This document shows positions 18,914-27,393 of a DNA stretch of 64,000 nt, one piece after another. Source of the stretch: Bacteroidetes bacterium UBA6183 (GTDB taxonomy: Bacteria; Bacteroidota; Bacteroidia; UKL13-3). Below the pieces are notes generated by a model, which ran no database searches, was not told the origin of the DNA, and saw only the letters and a list, made by a program, of their open reading frames with translations. Made by a program: the position numbers and the translations under genes. The stretch lies in NCBI GenBank assembly GCA_002422865.1, contig DITN01000063.1, positions 21,547 through 85,546 of the forward strand. The letters are read 5' to 3'. The stretch's first letter is position 1; each line of letters begins with the position of its first letter.

Positions 18914-20050
18914 ATGCGCATACAAAAAAATTTTGTGCTTTTTTGTTACATGAATACGATTGGGTTAACCAAATTTCAAAACATACTAAATGCATTAAGT
19001 TCAAGGGTTACACTTAATATCTATTTCTGGGTATTGATGCTACTAATTAAAATGCCTGATGCGGATGATCAAACAGCTTATCCAAAGATGTTTTATTACG
19101 GCATGATGGTATTTTACCTCAGTTTTTTTGCGGTGTTGGCTTATGTAAACAACTTGGTTTTAATGCCTAAGTTTTTCTTTAAAGGCAAACGTTTGTTGTA
19201 TGTATTGTTGGCTATTGTTATGGTGTTTGTGGTATCGTATGCGTACACTTTTTTTATGAAGTACATGTCTGAAGTATTTCCCAGTTTTGATACCATGCAA
19301 ACCAGTATTGTAATGTCGCCCGTAAGCAATGATATGTCGTTTAACGGAGTGATCAATGATATTGATACCTATTTTAATTTAATGATTATATGGGTGTTGG
19401 TGTTTTCGTTGTTGGGTTATTATCACCATAATTCGGCTAAGGTTAAGACCATGCAGCAATTAATCAGTAGCCATCAAGAAGCAGAACTTAACTTTTTAAA
19501 AAATCAGCTTAACCCACATTTTTTGTTTAACACATTAAATAATTTATATGCACTTACTTTAAAAAAATCAGATGAAGCTCCGGAGGCCATATTAAAACTA
19601 TCATCAGTGTTACGTTATGTGTTGTATGAGGCCGACACTAAATTGGTTTCGTTTGATCAAGAAAAAGAAATTATTCAAGCGTATATTGATATTGAAATGT
19701 TACGGATTCAAGATTCTCCTAAAATACAATTTTCTATTACATCCGATGGTTCCTACAACGTGCCACCTTTAATTTGGTTACCTATTTTAGAGAATGTATT
19801 TAAGCACACGCGTGTAGTACGTGATATGGAAATTAATTTCCAACTCAGTATACAAAACAATAAACTCAGAATGTTTGCCAAAAATAATTTTGCTCACGCA
19901 AGTAAAATCGCCAACAATGAAAAGGGTGGGATAGGGTTAGATAATTTAAAGAAACGATTGGCATTATTGTATCCAAATCAATTTCATATCAACCAATTGG
20001 TAGAAGATAATTACTTTAGCATAGAAGTTACCATTGATAAACTGAGTTAA
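18914..20050 (+). CDS. LytS/YehU-type sensor histidine kinase
   Basis: The 378-residue protein has four transmembrane helices in its N-terminal half and then a His_kinase domain. Its phospho-acceptor motif is LNPHFLFNTLNNLY (His202 from this start). A degenerate HATPase domain follows, containing LIWLPILENVFKH and GGIGLDNLKKRL. The ATG at 18914 is only 6 bp after the direct repeat, so the ATG at 18950 (MNTIGLTKFQNI, 366 residues) is an equally plausible start and would leave a leader. Kinases of this type sense membrane or small-molecule cues and phosphorylate a LytTR regulator. The LytTR gene follows after 5 bp. Confidence 0.93.
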   Translation: MRIQKNFVLFCYMNTIGLTKFQNILNALSSRVTLNIYFWVLMLLIKMPDADDQTAYPKMFYYGMMVFYLSFFAVLAYVNNLVLMPKFFFKGKRLLYVLLAIVMVFVVSYAYTFFMKYMSEVFPSFDTMQTSIVMSPVSNDMSFNGVINDIDTYFNLMIIWVLVFSLLGYYHHNSAKVKTMQQLISSHQEAELNFLKNQLNPHFLFNTLNNLYALTLKKSDEAPEAILKLSSVLRYVLYEADTKLVSFDQEKEIIQAYIDIEMLRIQDSPKIQFSITSDGSYNVPPLIWLPILENVFKHTRVVRDMEINFQLSIQNNKLRMFAKNNFAHASKIANNEKGGIGLDNLKKRLALLYPNQFHINQLVEDNYFSIEVTIDKLS

Positions 20051-20055
20051 ACCAC

Positions 20056-20760
20056 ATGCTTAAGGTAGTAATAATTGATGATGAACCATTGGCTGTTGAG
20101 GTGTTGCAAAACCATTTGCAAAAAATACCCGATGTGCATGTGGTAGGTGCTTGTAAAAATGCCATAGAAGCATTTGCTTTTGTTACTAAAAACGAGGTTG
20201 ACCTCATGCTGTTGGACATTAACATGCCCGAAATTACAGGCATTGAATTTTTAAGTTCTTTAAAGGAACCTCCAATGGTAATATTTACAACGGCATATTC
20301 GGAGTATGCATTTAAAAGTTACGAATTGGATGCGGTTGATTATTTACTAAAACCTATTTCGTTTGAACGATTGAACAAAGCCATTACCAAAGCGTTAAGC
20401 AACAAACAACTTAAAACCCAACAGGCTAGTGAAACAACCAATACGTTATTGTTTGTGCGCTCGGAAGGCAAATGGATTAAGATTGATGTAAATGGAATTT
20501 GGTTTGTGGAGGGTTTAAAAGATTATGTGCGTGTATGGACCGATGAAGGAAGAATTACCGTGCACAGTACCATGAAAAATTTCGAGGAACAGTTACAACC
20601 TTATAAACATTTTGTAAGGGCTCATAAGTCTTATATTGTAAATATTAAACTCATCAGCGAAACAGATGGTAATACCATTCGTATTCATGATGAAACCATT
20701 TCGGTTGGTGGTACTTACAAAGAAGAATTAATTCGTGTTATTAACACGTATCGGTTATAG
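20056..20760 (+). CDS. LytTR-family response regulator
   Basis: The 234-residue protein has a receiver domain (1-120) with acidic pocket IIDDE, phospho-acceptor Asp54 in MLLDINMPE and lysine in LLKPIS. A LytTR DNA-binding domain follows (about 145-232), with FVEGLKDYVRV, FVRAHKSYIVN and ISVGGTYKEELI. It is the cognate partner of the kinase 5 bp upstream. It probably binds the 21-bp-spaced direct repeat at 18876-18907. The gene ends only 9 bp from the convergent PLP-enzyme stop, with a small AT-rich palindrome at the junction instead of a strong terminator. Confidence 0.94.
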   Translation: MLKVVIIDDEPLAVEVLQNHLQKIPDVHVVGACKNAIEAFAFVTKNEVDLMLLDINMPEITGIEFLSSLKEPPMVIFTTAYSEYAFKSYELDAVDYLLKPISFERLNKAITKALSNKQLKTQQASETTNTLLFVRSEGKWIKIDVNGIWFVEGLKDYVRVWTDEGRITVHSTMKNFEEQLQPYKHFVRAHKSYIVNIKLISETDGNTIRIHDETISVGGTYKEELIRVINTYRL

Positions 20761-20769
20761 TGGGTTTAA

Positions 20770-21633
20770 TTAAACCACACTCATCATGCCTAACAAACCA
20801 CCGGTATGTATGGTTAAAATTTTACTGTTGGCAGGGTAATATTTTTGTGCAATAAGTTTGCTTACCGCCAACATCATTTTTCCGGTATAAACTTGGTCTA
20901 ATAAAATGCCGGTGTGTTGTGCAAAATGTGTAATAAAATCAAGTAACTCAGTATTTGTTTTGGCATAACCACCACAACTAAAATTATGGTGTACTTTAAT
21001 ATCAAATCCGGCTAATGTTGCAATTTCTTGGTCCATTGCTTCAGCACCTTTTAATACACAAATACCTTCTGCAGTTATGTTTTTATGTTGCGCTCCTTGT
21101 GCTAATCCTGCCAATGTGGTTCCTGTTCCAACAGCACAAACGGTATGTGTAAATCCATCGGCATCATTTAAAATGTGGGTACATCCTTTGGCTGCCAATT
21201 CACCCTTACCACCCTCATCAATAAAATAGGTGTGTGGGTGTTGTTGTGCAAATTGGTGATACAACTCAGATTTATTTTTGTAGGCCTCTCGCGATACAAA
21301 AATTAATTGCATACCATATAACTTGCATAGGTTTAACATGTGGTTGTTCACTTCTTCGCCACGAACAAAAGCAGTGGTTTTAAATTGATACATTGCACCT
21401 GCACAAGCCAATGCCACTAAATGATTGCTGTATGCACCACCAAAACTTACCAAATGTGTGCAGCCTTTTTGTTGTGCATCACCCAACACATAAAACAACT
21501 TGCGCCATTTATTACCCGATACAAACGGATGCAACATGTCGTCACGTTTCATATAAACACTTACACCATTCGCATTAAACTCGGGTAGGTTAATATGTTG
21601 TATAGGTGGGTTAAATGGAAGTTCCATTATCAT
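20770..21633 (-). CDS. PLP-dependent ACC deaminase / D-cysteine desulfhydrase family enzyme
   Basis: The 287-residue protein belongs to the tryptophan-synthase-beta fold type II PLP family. The PLP lysine is Lys42 in SGNKWRKL, the GAYSNHLVAL segment matches the substrate and cofactor region, and AVGTGTTLAG is the phosphate-binding loop. The family includes 1-aminocyclopropane-1-carboxylate deaminases and D-cysteine desulfhydrases; in Bacteroidota most members are of unproven specificity, and D-cysteine desulfhydrase is the safer guess. The start ATGA overlaps the stop of the upstream LysM glucosaminidase by 4 bp, so the pair is translationally coupled, although the functions are not obviously linked. 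Confidence 0.85.
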   Translation of the reverse strand: MIMELPFNPPIQHINLPEFNANGVSVYMKRDDMLHPFVSGNKWRKLFYVLGDAQQKGCTHLVSFGGAYSNHLVALACAGAMYQFKTTAFVRGEEVNNHMLNLCKLYGMQLIFVSREAYKNKSELYHQFAQQHPHTYFIDEGGKGELAAKGCTHILNDADGFTHTVCAVGTGTTLAGLAQGAQHKNITAEGICVLKGAEAMDQEIATLAGFDIKVHHNFSCGGYAKTNTELLDFITHFAQHTGILLDQVYTGKMMLAVSKLIAQKYYPANSKILTIHTGGLLGMMSVV

Positions 21634-23237
21634 CGTATGCGTAGTTTTTGTCCTACAGAAATGCTATTGTCAAGCATGTTATTTAGCTTCCTAATGTCTT
21701 CAACCAACACATTGTATTTACGTGCAATGCTATATAAAGTCTCTTTCTCTAGTACTTCGTGGTATATAGGTTCAGTCGATTTTAAATCAGGTTCTTTAAG
21801 TTCTACTTTTTCTCCGTTTAAAGGAACAATTACCAACTCGTCACCTACACGTAATGTATCGTTAGTAAGTTCGTTTAACGCCCTTAACTCAATAACAGTT
21901 GTGTTGTATTTACGAGCAATGCTGTATAACGTTTCGCCTTGTTTTACCATGTGGTAACCCGGTACCACAGCTTCTTCATTTTCGTTAATGGCAGGTTGAT
22001 TTGGGTTGATGATTAATCTTGCACCTTCAAAAATATCCTCTGTGTGCAGGTGGTTAATTTCCATGATACCTTCAACACGAACGTTATATTTTTTAGCAAT
22101 GTTAAATAATGTTTCTCCTTTTTGAACGGTATGAAAAAAGGCCATATCGTTTTTATTATCGGTAATGTTAATGGCAAATTCATCCTCAGGTAATACAGGT
22201 TTGCTGGTAGAAACGTTTTTCTTAGGGTCATCATAAATTAAATTGTTGTATGTGCTATCAATATTAGCAATACTGCTTACCCTTAGTGTTGGTGTTTTAT
22301 GGTTCAATCCGCGTAAAGCAAGTTGTTCGCCTACTTCAGGTTCCTGACCTTCCTTCATATTATTTCGTTTGTACAATTTGCTTAATTTAATTCCAAAACG
22401 TTGAGATATGATGCGCATGTTATCCCCGCGCGAAACGGTATAATGTTCAACACTTCCTTTATAATTTTTCGGTTTAATATAAATAGTATCACCCGCTTTT
22501 ATAAGGGCATCTTTAGATAAATCGTTGTACTTATAAATTTGCCATACACGCATACCGTTTTCCAAAGCAATGCTTGCATAACTATCATTTGTTTTGGCCA
22601 CCAATGCCGGAATACCGTTAATGATCAATTGGGTGTGTGCTGCGGCAAATACGTTTTGGTCTTCTTTAATTTTTATGTTTTCTTTTTCGGTTGGTTTTAC
22701 CAAATCAAAGCGGTGTAAGTTGTGGCGTTCTATTAAACTGATTAATAATTTTGGATAGTTTGGATTGGTAGCATAACCTGCTCGCTTTAGTCCTTCGGCC
22801 CAACCTTTGTAATCGGTTGGTTCCAAGTCGAACAAAAAGGCATAACGTTGGCCTTTCATTAAAAAATCAGAATGATCGCGGTAACTGTCTTCGGCAGTTG
22901 GGTATTTCCTGAAACACTCCTGTGCTTCGTCATCATCTTCTTTTATAGATTCTCCGGTCCAGTCTTTTTTACACTTAATGCCAAAGTGGTTATTGGCCAC
23001 CAATGCCAAACGGCTGTTTCCGTTTCCACTTTCCAATAAACCTTGTGCAAGGGTAATACTAGCCGGAATACGGCTTCGGTGCATTTCCGCAATAGCAATG
23101 GCACTGTATTTATCCAGATATTGTTCAACAGTTAGTTTAAAAGGAAACTCTTTTGTAGGAACAGGTTGTGCCTGGGTATTTTTAAATCCTGCCAATGTCA
23201 GTAAAATCAATCCAATACAAATGATATAATGCCTCAT
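21630..23237 (-). CDS. Secreted glucosaminidase with four LysM domains
   Basis: The 535-residue protein has a signal peptide ending near KNTQAQ. A glucosaminidase (GH73-type) domain follows at about 35-180 with LAQGLLESGNGNSRLA (catalytic Glu69), HFGIKCKK and a YRDHSDFL segment. Four C-terminal LysM modules follow, starting YTVSRGDNMRII, HTVQKGETLFNI, HMVKQGETLYSI and HEVLEKETLYSI. It should cleave beta-1,4 glycosidic bonds of peptidoglycan, with LysM binding the glycan strands, in wall remodelling or cell separation. The 4-bp overlap with the PLP enzyme makes an operon. The repeat cluster 23358-23601 lies upstream of it. Confidence 0.94.
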   Translation of the reverse strand: MRHYIICIGLILLTLAGFKNTQAQPVPTKEFPFKLTVEQYLDKYSAIAIAEMHRSRIPASITLAQGLLESGNGNSRLALVANNHFGIKCKKDWTGESIKEDDDEAQECFRKYPTAEDSYRDHSDFLMKGQRYAFLFDLEPTDYKGWAEGLKRAGYATNPNYPKLLISLIERHNLHRFDLVKPTEKENIKIKEDQNVFAAAHTQLIINGIPALVAKTNDSYASIALENGMRVWQIYKYNDLSKDALIKAGDTIYIKPKNYKGSVEHYTVSRGDNMRIISQRFGIKLSKLYKRNNMKEGQEPEVGEQLALRGLNHKTPTLRVSSIANIDSTYNNLIYDDPKKNVSTSKPVLPEDEFAINITDNKNDMAFFHTVQKGETLFNIAKKYNVRVEGIMEINHLHTEDIFEGARLIINPNQPAINENEEAVVPGYHMVKQGETLYSIARKYNTTVIELRALNELTNDTLRVGDELVIVPLNGEKVELKEPDLKSTEPIYHEVLEKETLYSIARKYNVLVEDIRKLNNMLDNSISVGQKLRIR

Positions 23238-23357
23238 GCAACAAATTTAACCTTACCCATGCCGCAATGGTTATTTATGTTGGGTTGATTACCCACAGGT
23301 GTATGTTGTTTTGGGCAATAGGAAACATAATTTAAAAATTTAAGTTGTTAAAATATT

Positions 23358-23400
23358 GGGGCTTTACAGACGTTTCGCTGCGCTACAGTCTGTAACGGGT
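23358..23400. repeat. Palindromic dispersed repeat, inverted copy of 15504-15547
   Basis: The element contains ACAGAC (23366-23371), TTCGCTGCGCTAC (23374-23386) and GTCTGT (23388-23393), so it folds as a hairpin. It is the reverse complement of 15504-15547 with about two mismatches in 43 bp. The core also appears in the putative retron msd hairpin (24725-24737). Confidence 0.85.
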
Positions 23401-23430
23401 TAAAAATCCCGAACTTGCTTCTGTACTTTT

Positions 23431-23601
23431 AGCTCGAGCAGGCTTTAAACTAACAATTGGAAATCTCAGCCTCTTCGAGTGTCCCGATTTTTTATCGGGG
23501 CGTATCGAGAAGCGGAATGTTAAAGCTACTTTATTCTTCTTAACTCCTACTCTCGATACACGCACTATTCAAAACCCTCCCAAAGCGCACTCGAGCAGGC
23601 T
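23431..23601. repeat. BIME-like composite of palindromic repeats
   Basis: In order: AGCTCGAGCAGGCT (23431), CAGCCTCTTCGAGTG (23468), a TCCCGATTTTTTATCGGGG hairpin, CGTATCGAGAAG (23501), TACTCTCGATACACGC (about 23549), and CAAAGCGCACTCGAGCAGGCT split as CAAAGCGCAC + TCGAGCAGGCT (23581-23601). The second and third elements are reverse complements of the last two, which gives a head-to-head arrangement. The 391-bp gap 23238-23628 contains nothing else that I can identify. Confidence 0.8.
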
Positions 23602-23628
23602 ATATTTAAAAATTGAAATAATGCAACG

Positions 23629-24657
23629 CTAACTAGCATTCTTTCCAGCAACATCATCCAACAAAATCTTCTTCTCGGCTTTTTCAAAATTGCTTTTTAA
23701 TTTCAAGTAAACTTCATCTGTTTTACCTCGCACTAAACCTACCCATGCAATTTTAGACCTTACACTGGATAACATGCCATGCACATCACTCAAATCTATT
23801 TCCTTGTTGGCTTTAGTACCCTTATGTTTCTTCACAGCATCTAATGGTGTATTGTTTTGTAAGTTATGTATGGTAGCTCGTAAATTTCTAACATACAATC
23901 GGCTTACATTGGGTTTGTAGTTTACCTTTATACCCGTTACCCATTGTGCTGCATACGTTTTTTGTAAACGTGTTTTTTGTGTGTTTACTTTAAATCCATT
24001 GTTAGCAAGTATTTCAACAATGCGTACTTTCATTTCATTCACTAAATTTACTTCGCCCGAAAATGTTAAATCATCCGCATAACGTGTGTAGTTAATAGCA
24101 ACATCATCTCTTCCTTTTGTGCTGTTCATCTCATTTACCAAATCTATTAATGCTTTATCAACCCTGTAAAAAACAATGTTTGACAATAGGGGAGAGGTTG
24201 GTGCGCCTGTTGGAAGTTTTTTGTTGTGTGTACACAACAATGCAATGGCAGTTGACACTTCATCACTCACCATAAAAGGATATTGTTGCAAAGCTTGTTT
24301 AACCTGTTTGGTACTTATGCTGTCAAAAAAGTTTTTTATATCCATGTTTAATACGCATGGCTTATTTAAGTGTGGCTTTGCATTGGTTAATACACCGTAT
24401 TTAGGTTCATTTTTAAATGCCTTTACAAAACCATGCACACAAGGTAATTTATGTTGTGTATAAAAATGTTGCATGTATTTGGCCAACCTTCCTTGCAGTT
24501 CACGCAACAAACCTTGCGGTGCTTCTACAGCACGCGCACCACCACTTTTTTTAGGTATACTGTAACCTACATACTCAGGCATTGCCAACACTTGTTGAAA
24601 CTCCTGTGCAGTTACTTGCAACATGCTGCAAAGTTGTGCTATTGTTTTTATGGCCAC
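23629..24657 (-). CDS. Retron-type reverse transcriptase
   Basis: The 342-residue protein starts at a GTG (24655-24657); an in-frame stop lies a short way upstream and there is no better start. It has all the marks of a retron RT: IPKKSGGARAVEAP, VHGFVKAF, the retron-specific NAxxH motif as NAKPH (92-96), catalytic Asp106 in NMDIKNFFDSI, LPTGAPTSPLLSN, the YADD active site (193-196) in YTRYADDLTFS, and the VTG motif (240-242). It should copy part of the upstream ncRNA into msDNA branched from a guanosine. A basic C-terminal tail follows. It is 22 bp downstream of the a2 repeat, the usual spacing in retrons. It may form a complex with the helicase-like and 163-residue proteins upstream. Confidence 0.95.
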   Translation of the reverse strand: MAIKTIAQLCSMLQVTAQEFQQVLAMPEYVGYSIPKKSGGARAVEAPQGLLRELQGRLAKYMQHFYTQHKLPCVHGFVKAFKNEPKYGVLTNAKPHLNKPCVLNMDIKNFFDSISTKQVKQALQQYPFMVSDEVSTAIALLCTHNKKLPTGAPTSPLLSNIVFYRVDKALIDLVNEMNSTKGRDDVAINYTRYADDLTFSGEVNLVNEMKVRIVEILANNGFKVNTQKTRLQKTYAAQWVTGIKVNYKPNVSRLYVRNLRATIHNLQNNTPLDAVKKHKGTKANKEIDLSDVHGMLSSVRSKIAWVGLVRGKTDEVYLKLKSNFEKAEKKILLDDVAGKNAS

Positions 24658-24678
24658 TATTTTTTTACTAAAAAACGG

Positions 24679-24832
24679 GCACCATTACTTTACTTTCTTT
24701 CTCTCCCCCAAATACCGAACAAACGTAGCGCAGCGAAGTGCGTTCGGTACTACTTATGCCATTTTTAAACCAACTGCAGAAACAACAGCTATAAGACTTT
24801 AGCATGTCTTCAAAGTATTTTAGTAATGGTGC
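24679..24832 (-). ncRNA. Putative retron msr-msd RNA
   Basis: Just upstream of the RT, an 11-base inverted repeat closes a 154-nt region: GCACCATTACT on the minus strand (24832 down to 24822, a1) and AGTAATGGTGC (24689 down to 24679, a2). Inside, AAGAC/GTCTT (24793-24810) can form an msr hairpin, and TACCGAAC/GTTCGGTA (24713-24749) a long msd hairpin whose loop holds GTAGCGCAGCGAA (plus strand). Size, order and distance to the RT match known retron ncRNAs. I have not identified the branching guanosine with certainty. Confidence 0.8.
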
Positions 24833-24845
24833 TCCGAATATTTTT

Positions 24846-26153
24846 TTATTCTAAATCACTTAATCTGTTTACCGGAAACTCAAACACAAATGGCGGTGGA
24901 GCTTTGGTTGATGTGAACTTGCAATGCTCACTATCAAACAACATGTTTATCTCACCCACAAACCCATCCGTATTTTTGGCAATGATGATTTTACTTTTAT
25001 CACCTGTGCTTGTTCCATCTTCATGCTCAGTTATGCCATAATAGGCATACCTATATACAAACAACACCTTATCGGCTATTTCTTCTAAGCTGCTGGTATC
25101 CTTTAAATCGCACAACATAGGTGTTGCTGTATAACCTCTGCGCTCTGCTGCTCTCGAAACTTGCGAGGTAAGCAACAATACCACATTAAGTTCTCTGGCT
25201 AATATTTTTAACCGATGCAATACCAACCCCAATTCATAATCGCGGTAAGAGGTTTTTGGTGTATATGTAATTTGCTGAAAACAATCAATGGCCAATACCT
25301 TAATATCGAATGCATATTTTAGTTTTTTAGCAGCGGCACAAACTTCATCTATGTGGTTGTCTAATATTCGGTTGCTTAAATAAATAGGCCAAGGTTGTTC
25401 GGTATTTATTTCTGTTTGATTGATTTGATTTTCTTCAGACACTTTAAGTAATTTATTAACCAATACCTCTTCTTTTTCTATTAAGTTAATGTAGCCAATA
25501 GGTGTATGGTGTTGCTTGGCCAAGTGCATCATTTGTGTGTGTAAAAAAGCTGTTTTACCCATGCCCGGCCTGGCTCCTATAACCACCAATACACCGTACT
25601 CTAAATTACCTAAGTATGCTTGTAATTGTTTATCAAACCAAGTTAAACCGCTTGTTTTAACTACGTTTGATTGTATACGTTTTACCACATCCAATAAACG
25701 CTCGGTGTAATTGGCAGGTAGCAATTCATCAATATCATGTATACGCTGCTGTAAAACACGTTTCAAATCGGCCACCTCAACTTGCGCATCAAAACTTTTT
25801 TGCAGCATGTTTATTCCCAGCTCATGAAACATACTGCGTAACGCATGATTTTTAAGTGCATCAACAGCCTCATCTAAATTGGCCAACTCCAACATTTCAT
25901 AGTCTAAAGTATCTAACCAGGTTAAGTCGGTTTGCGCATTTTGTTTTATTAAATAATCGCGCAGTAAATGTTTATCAAATACACCAATATTGTTGTGCAA
26001 TTGTAACATGGCGTTTATTAACTCCCTAAAATCACCCACGGCAAAATACGATAAACGCAAACGCTCTGCATAGCGCATAAATAAATGTGGCTGCTGCACA
26101 AACGTACTGAGTACTTGGTATTGCAAAAGGGTGATATCTTGGCTAGGGTTCAT
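24846..26153 (-). CDS. DnaB-family helicase paralog, candidate retron effector
   Basis: The 435-residue protein from the ATG at 26151-26153 (MNPSQDITLLQYQVL) resembles replicative DnaB. Its N-terminal helical domain contains LRLSYFAVGDFRELINAML. The RecA-like core has Walker A GARPGMGKTA, Walker B VLAIDCFQQI, the LKILARELNVVLLLTSQVSR segment and PMLCDLKDTSSLEEIADKVL with an arginine-finger-like Arg. A frame extension of 13 codons upstream is not DnaB-like. It lies 14 bp before the retron ncRNA and is on the same strand, so it is in the retron operon. DnaB motors unwind DNA; as a retron partner it could be a nucleotide- or DNA-linked effector. It is catalytically intact-looking, and the chromosomal dnaB is presumably elsewhere. 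Confidence 0.85.
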   Translation of the reverse strand: MNPSQDITLLQYQVLSTFVQQPHLFMRYAERLRLSYFAVGDFRELINAMLQLHNNIGVFDKHLLRDYLIKQNAQTDLTWLDTLDYEMLELANLDEAVDALKNHALRSMFHELGINMLQKSFDAQVEVADLKRVLQQRIHDIDELLPANYTERLLDVVKRIQSNVVKTSGLTWFDKQLQAYLGNLEYGVLVVIGARPGMGKTAFLHTQMMHLAKQHHTPIGYINLIEKEEVLVNKLLKVSEENQINQTEINTEQPWPIYLSNRILDNHIDEVCAAAKKLKYAFDIKVLAIDCFQQITYTPKTSYRDYELGLVLHRLKILARELNVVLLLTSQVSRAAERRGYTATPMLCDLKDTSSLEEIADKVLFVYRYAYYGITEHEDGTSTGDKSKIIIAKNTDGFVGEINMLFDSEHCKFTSTKAPPPFVFEFPVNRLSDLE

Positions 26154-26367
26154 GTGTATACAGTACAATAAATAACAAACGCAAAATAACAATCAGGTAA
26201 GTGTACATTAACAATAAATTAATTAACACCTCGTGCAAACCGCGCCCATAAAGCGGCTAAGTTTTTAACACCGCAATGCTGCTGCAAAGTTTGTTGTGGA
26301 GAAAATTTGGGGTGTTAATTTTCAATCCCTTACACCCTTAGTTCGACAATTATTGTCGGTTGTTTGC

Positions 26368-26859
26368 TCAGCTAACCAACTTTAATTTTAGTGGATACAT
26401 CAAACAGGCCAACTCCAATATGGCATGACCATGATTTTCTCTAAACGAATGTAAATAACCCATTTTAAAAGTAATGTGGTGGCCATCGGCACTCAAAGCT
26501 GCTCGGCTTATCGCTTGTTTATGTCTGCGTTCTGCTACATCAAAGGCTTCTTCTGCAAGTACATTATTTTGGGTAAATATTTCTTCAACTTTGTTTAGTA
26601 CCGCTGTAAAAAAATGTTGAACATCATCAATACTTAGTGGCTGTATTTGTTCATGTAGTTTATTACTAACAGAATAGTCTTTACATTTTAAAACATTGTT
26701 GGCCAATTCCAATTTAAATGCTTGCAATGCCTCTATTACTTCTTGTTGCAAAATAAACTCATGCAATTCTTGTAGGCTCAGCAGCTGTTGGGGAGTAACT
26801 TCGGGTACTGGTCTTTGTTTCCATAATTTGCGCAATGATTCTGGGATGATGTCGTCCAT
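26368..26859 (-). CDS. Unknown 163-residue protein upstream of the retron helicase
   Basis: This soluble, mainly helical protein begins at an ATG (26857-26859) with MDDIIPESLRKLWKQR and contains a Gln/Glu/Leu-rich middle (ELHEFILQQEVIEALQAF). Its C-terminal part has RRHKQAISRAALSADGHHITF and HSFRENHGHAILELACLMYP. I recognise no domain. It precedes the helicase paralog by about 214 bp on the same strand and should be expressed with it or from its own promoter. In the retron context it could be a second effector, an adaptor or an antitoxin-like component, but this is inference from position only. Confidence 0.65.
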   Translation of the reverse strand: MDDIIPESLRKLWKQRPVPEVTPQQLLSLQELHEFILQQEVIEALQAFKLELANNVLKCKDYSVSNKLHEQIQPLSIDDVQHFFTAVLNKVEEIFTQNNVLAEEAFDVAERRHKQAISRAALSADGHHITFKMGYLHSFRENHGHAILELACLMYPLKLKLVS

Positions 26860-27393
26860 GATTTTTTTAATCTAACTGCAACATAAAATTTCTTACTACG
26901 AAATCATAAATTAAATACATAAGTGTATCTGTTAGTAAAATATGGAAAATTAATTTAGCGCATATAGATAGTACAATTTAATAACTAGATCGTCTTTAAT
27001 TGTCGTGCTAAATTTGTTTATTAACCTATTGACTAAAAAAATTTGAGAAAACTAATTAATTTGTAACTTAAGAAACAAAATCATTTTACTCATGAAAGCC
27101 ATAACATACATAAGCTGATAATCCGCTTATTATTTAGATAATTCAATAGAACATTATGCCTTTATAAAATTATGGAGCTATCTGTTAGGTATTATTAAAG
27201 TATCCAATAAAAAATGACAAAAACGGAGAATTGGATTGAATTAAATATTACTTATTGAACTACATAATACCAGAATTCACTAAGGAAACAGATTTCAATA
27301 TTTGTAATAAACCGGAGATTCGACTCCATGAAAATAAACGAGGCGTAACCGAAAAGCCACAAGAGTAGGACAAATTTTAATAAAAAAAATAAA
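26860..27393. other. AT-rich intergenic region, 534 bp
   Basis: Very AT-rich divergent spacer between the 163-residue gene and the TM2 cassette, presumably holding both promoters. It contains one arm (26969-26996) of the imperfect direct repeat that recurs at 29435. A short stem with an ATTCGA loop near 27312 (GGAG/CTCC) superficially resembles a tRNA T-arm. I see no gene. Confidence 0.5.
26969..26996. repeat. Imperfect direct repeat, left copy
   Basis: TAGTACAATT, ten bases, then ATCGTCTT. The right copy (29435-29462) has the same two blocks with the same 10-base spacing, and about 24 of 28 positions agree. Confidence 0.5.

Noticed and set aside
23383..23565. Minus-strand 60-residue frame between glucosaminidase and retron
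   Set aside because: It lies entirely in palindromic repeats.
24846..26192. DnaB-like gene as the replicative dnaB of a plasmid or phage
   Set aside because: No phage structural, integrase or plasmid replication gene is nearby, and the spacing to the retron RNA is operon-like. Kept as a retron partner.
27305..27330. GGAG-ATTCGA-CTCC stem resembling a tRNA or tmRNA T-arm
   Set aside because: The loop has six bases, no acceptor stem, anticodon arm or CCA end fits around it, and the surroundings are AT-rich.
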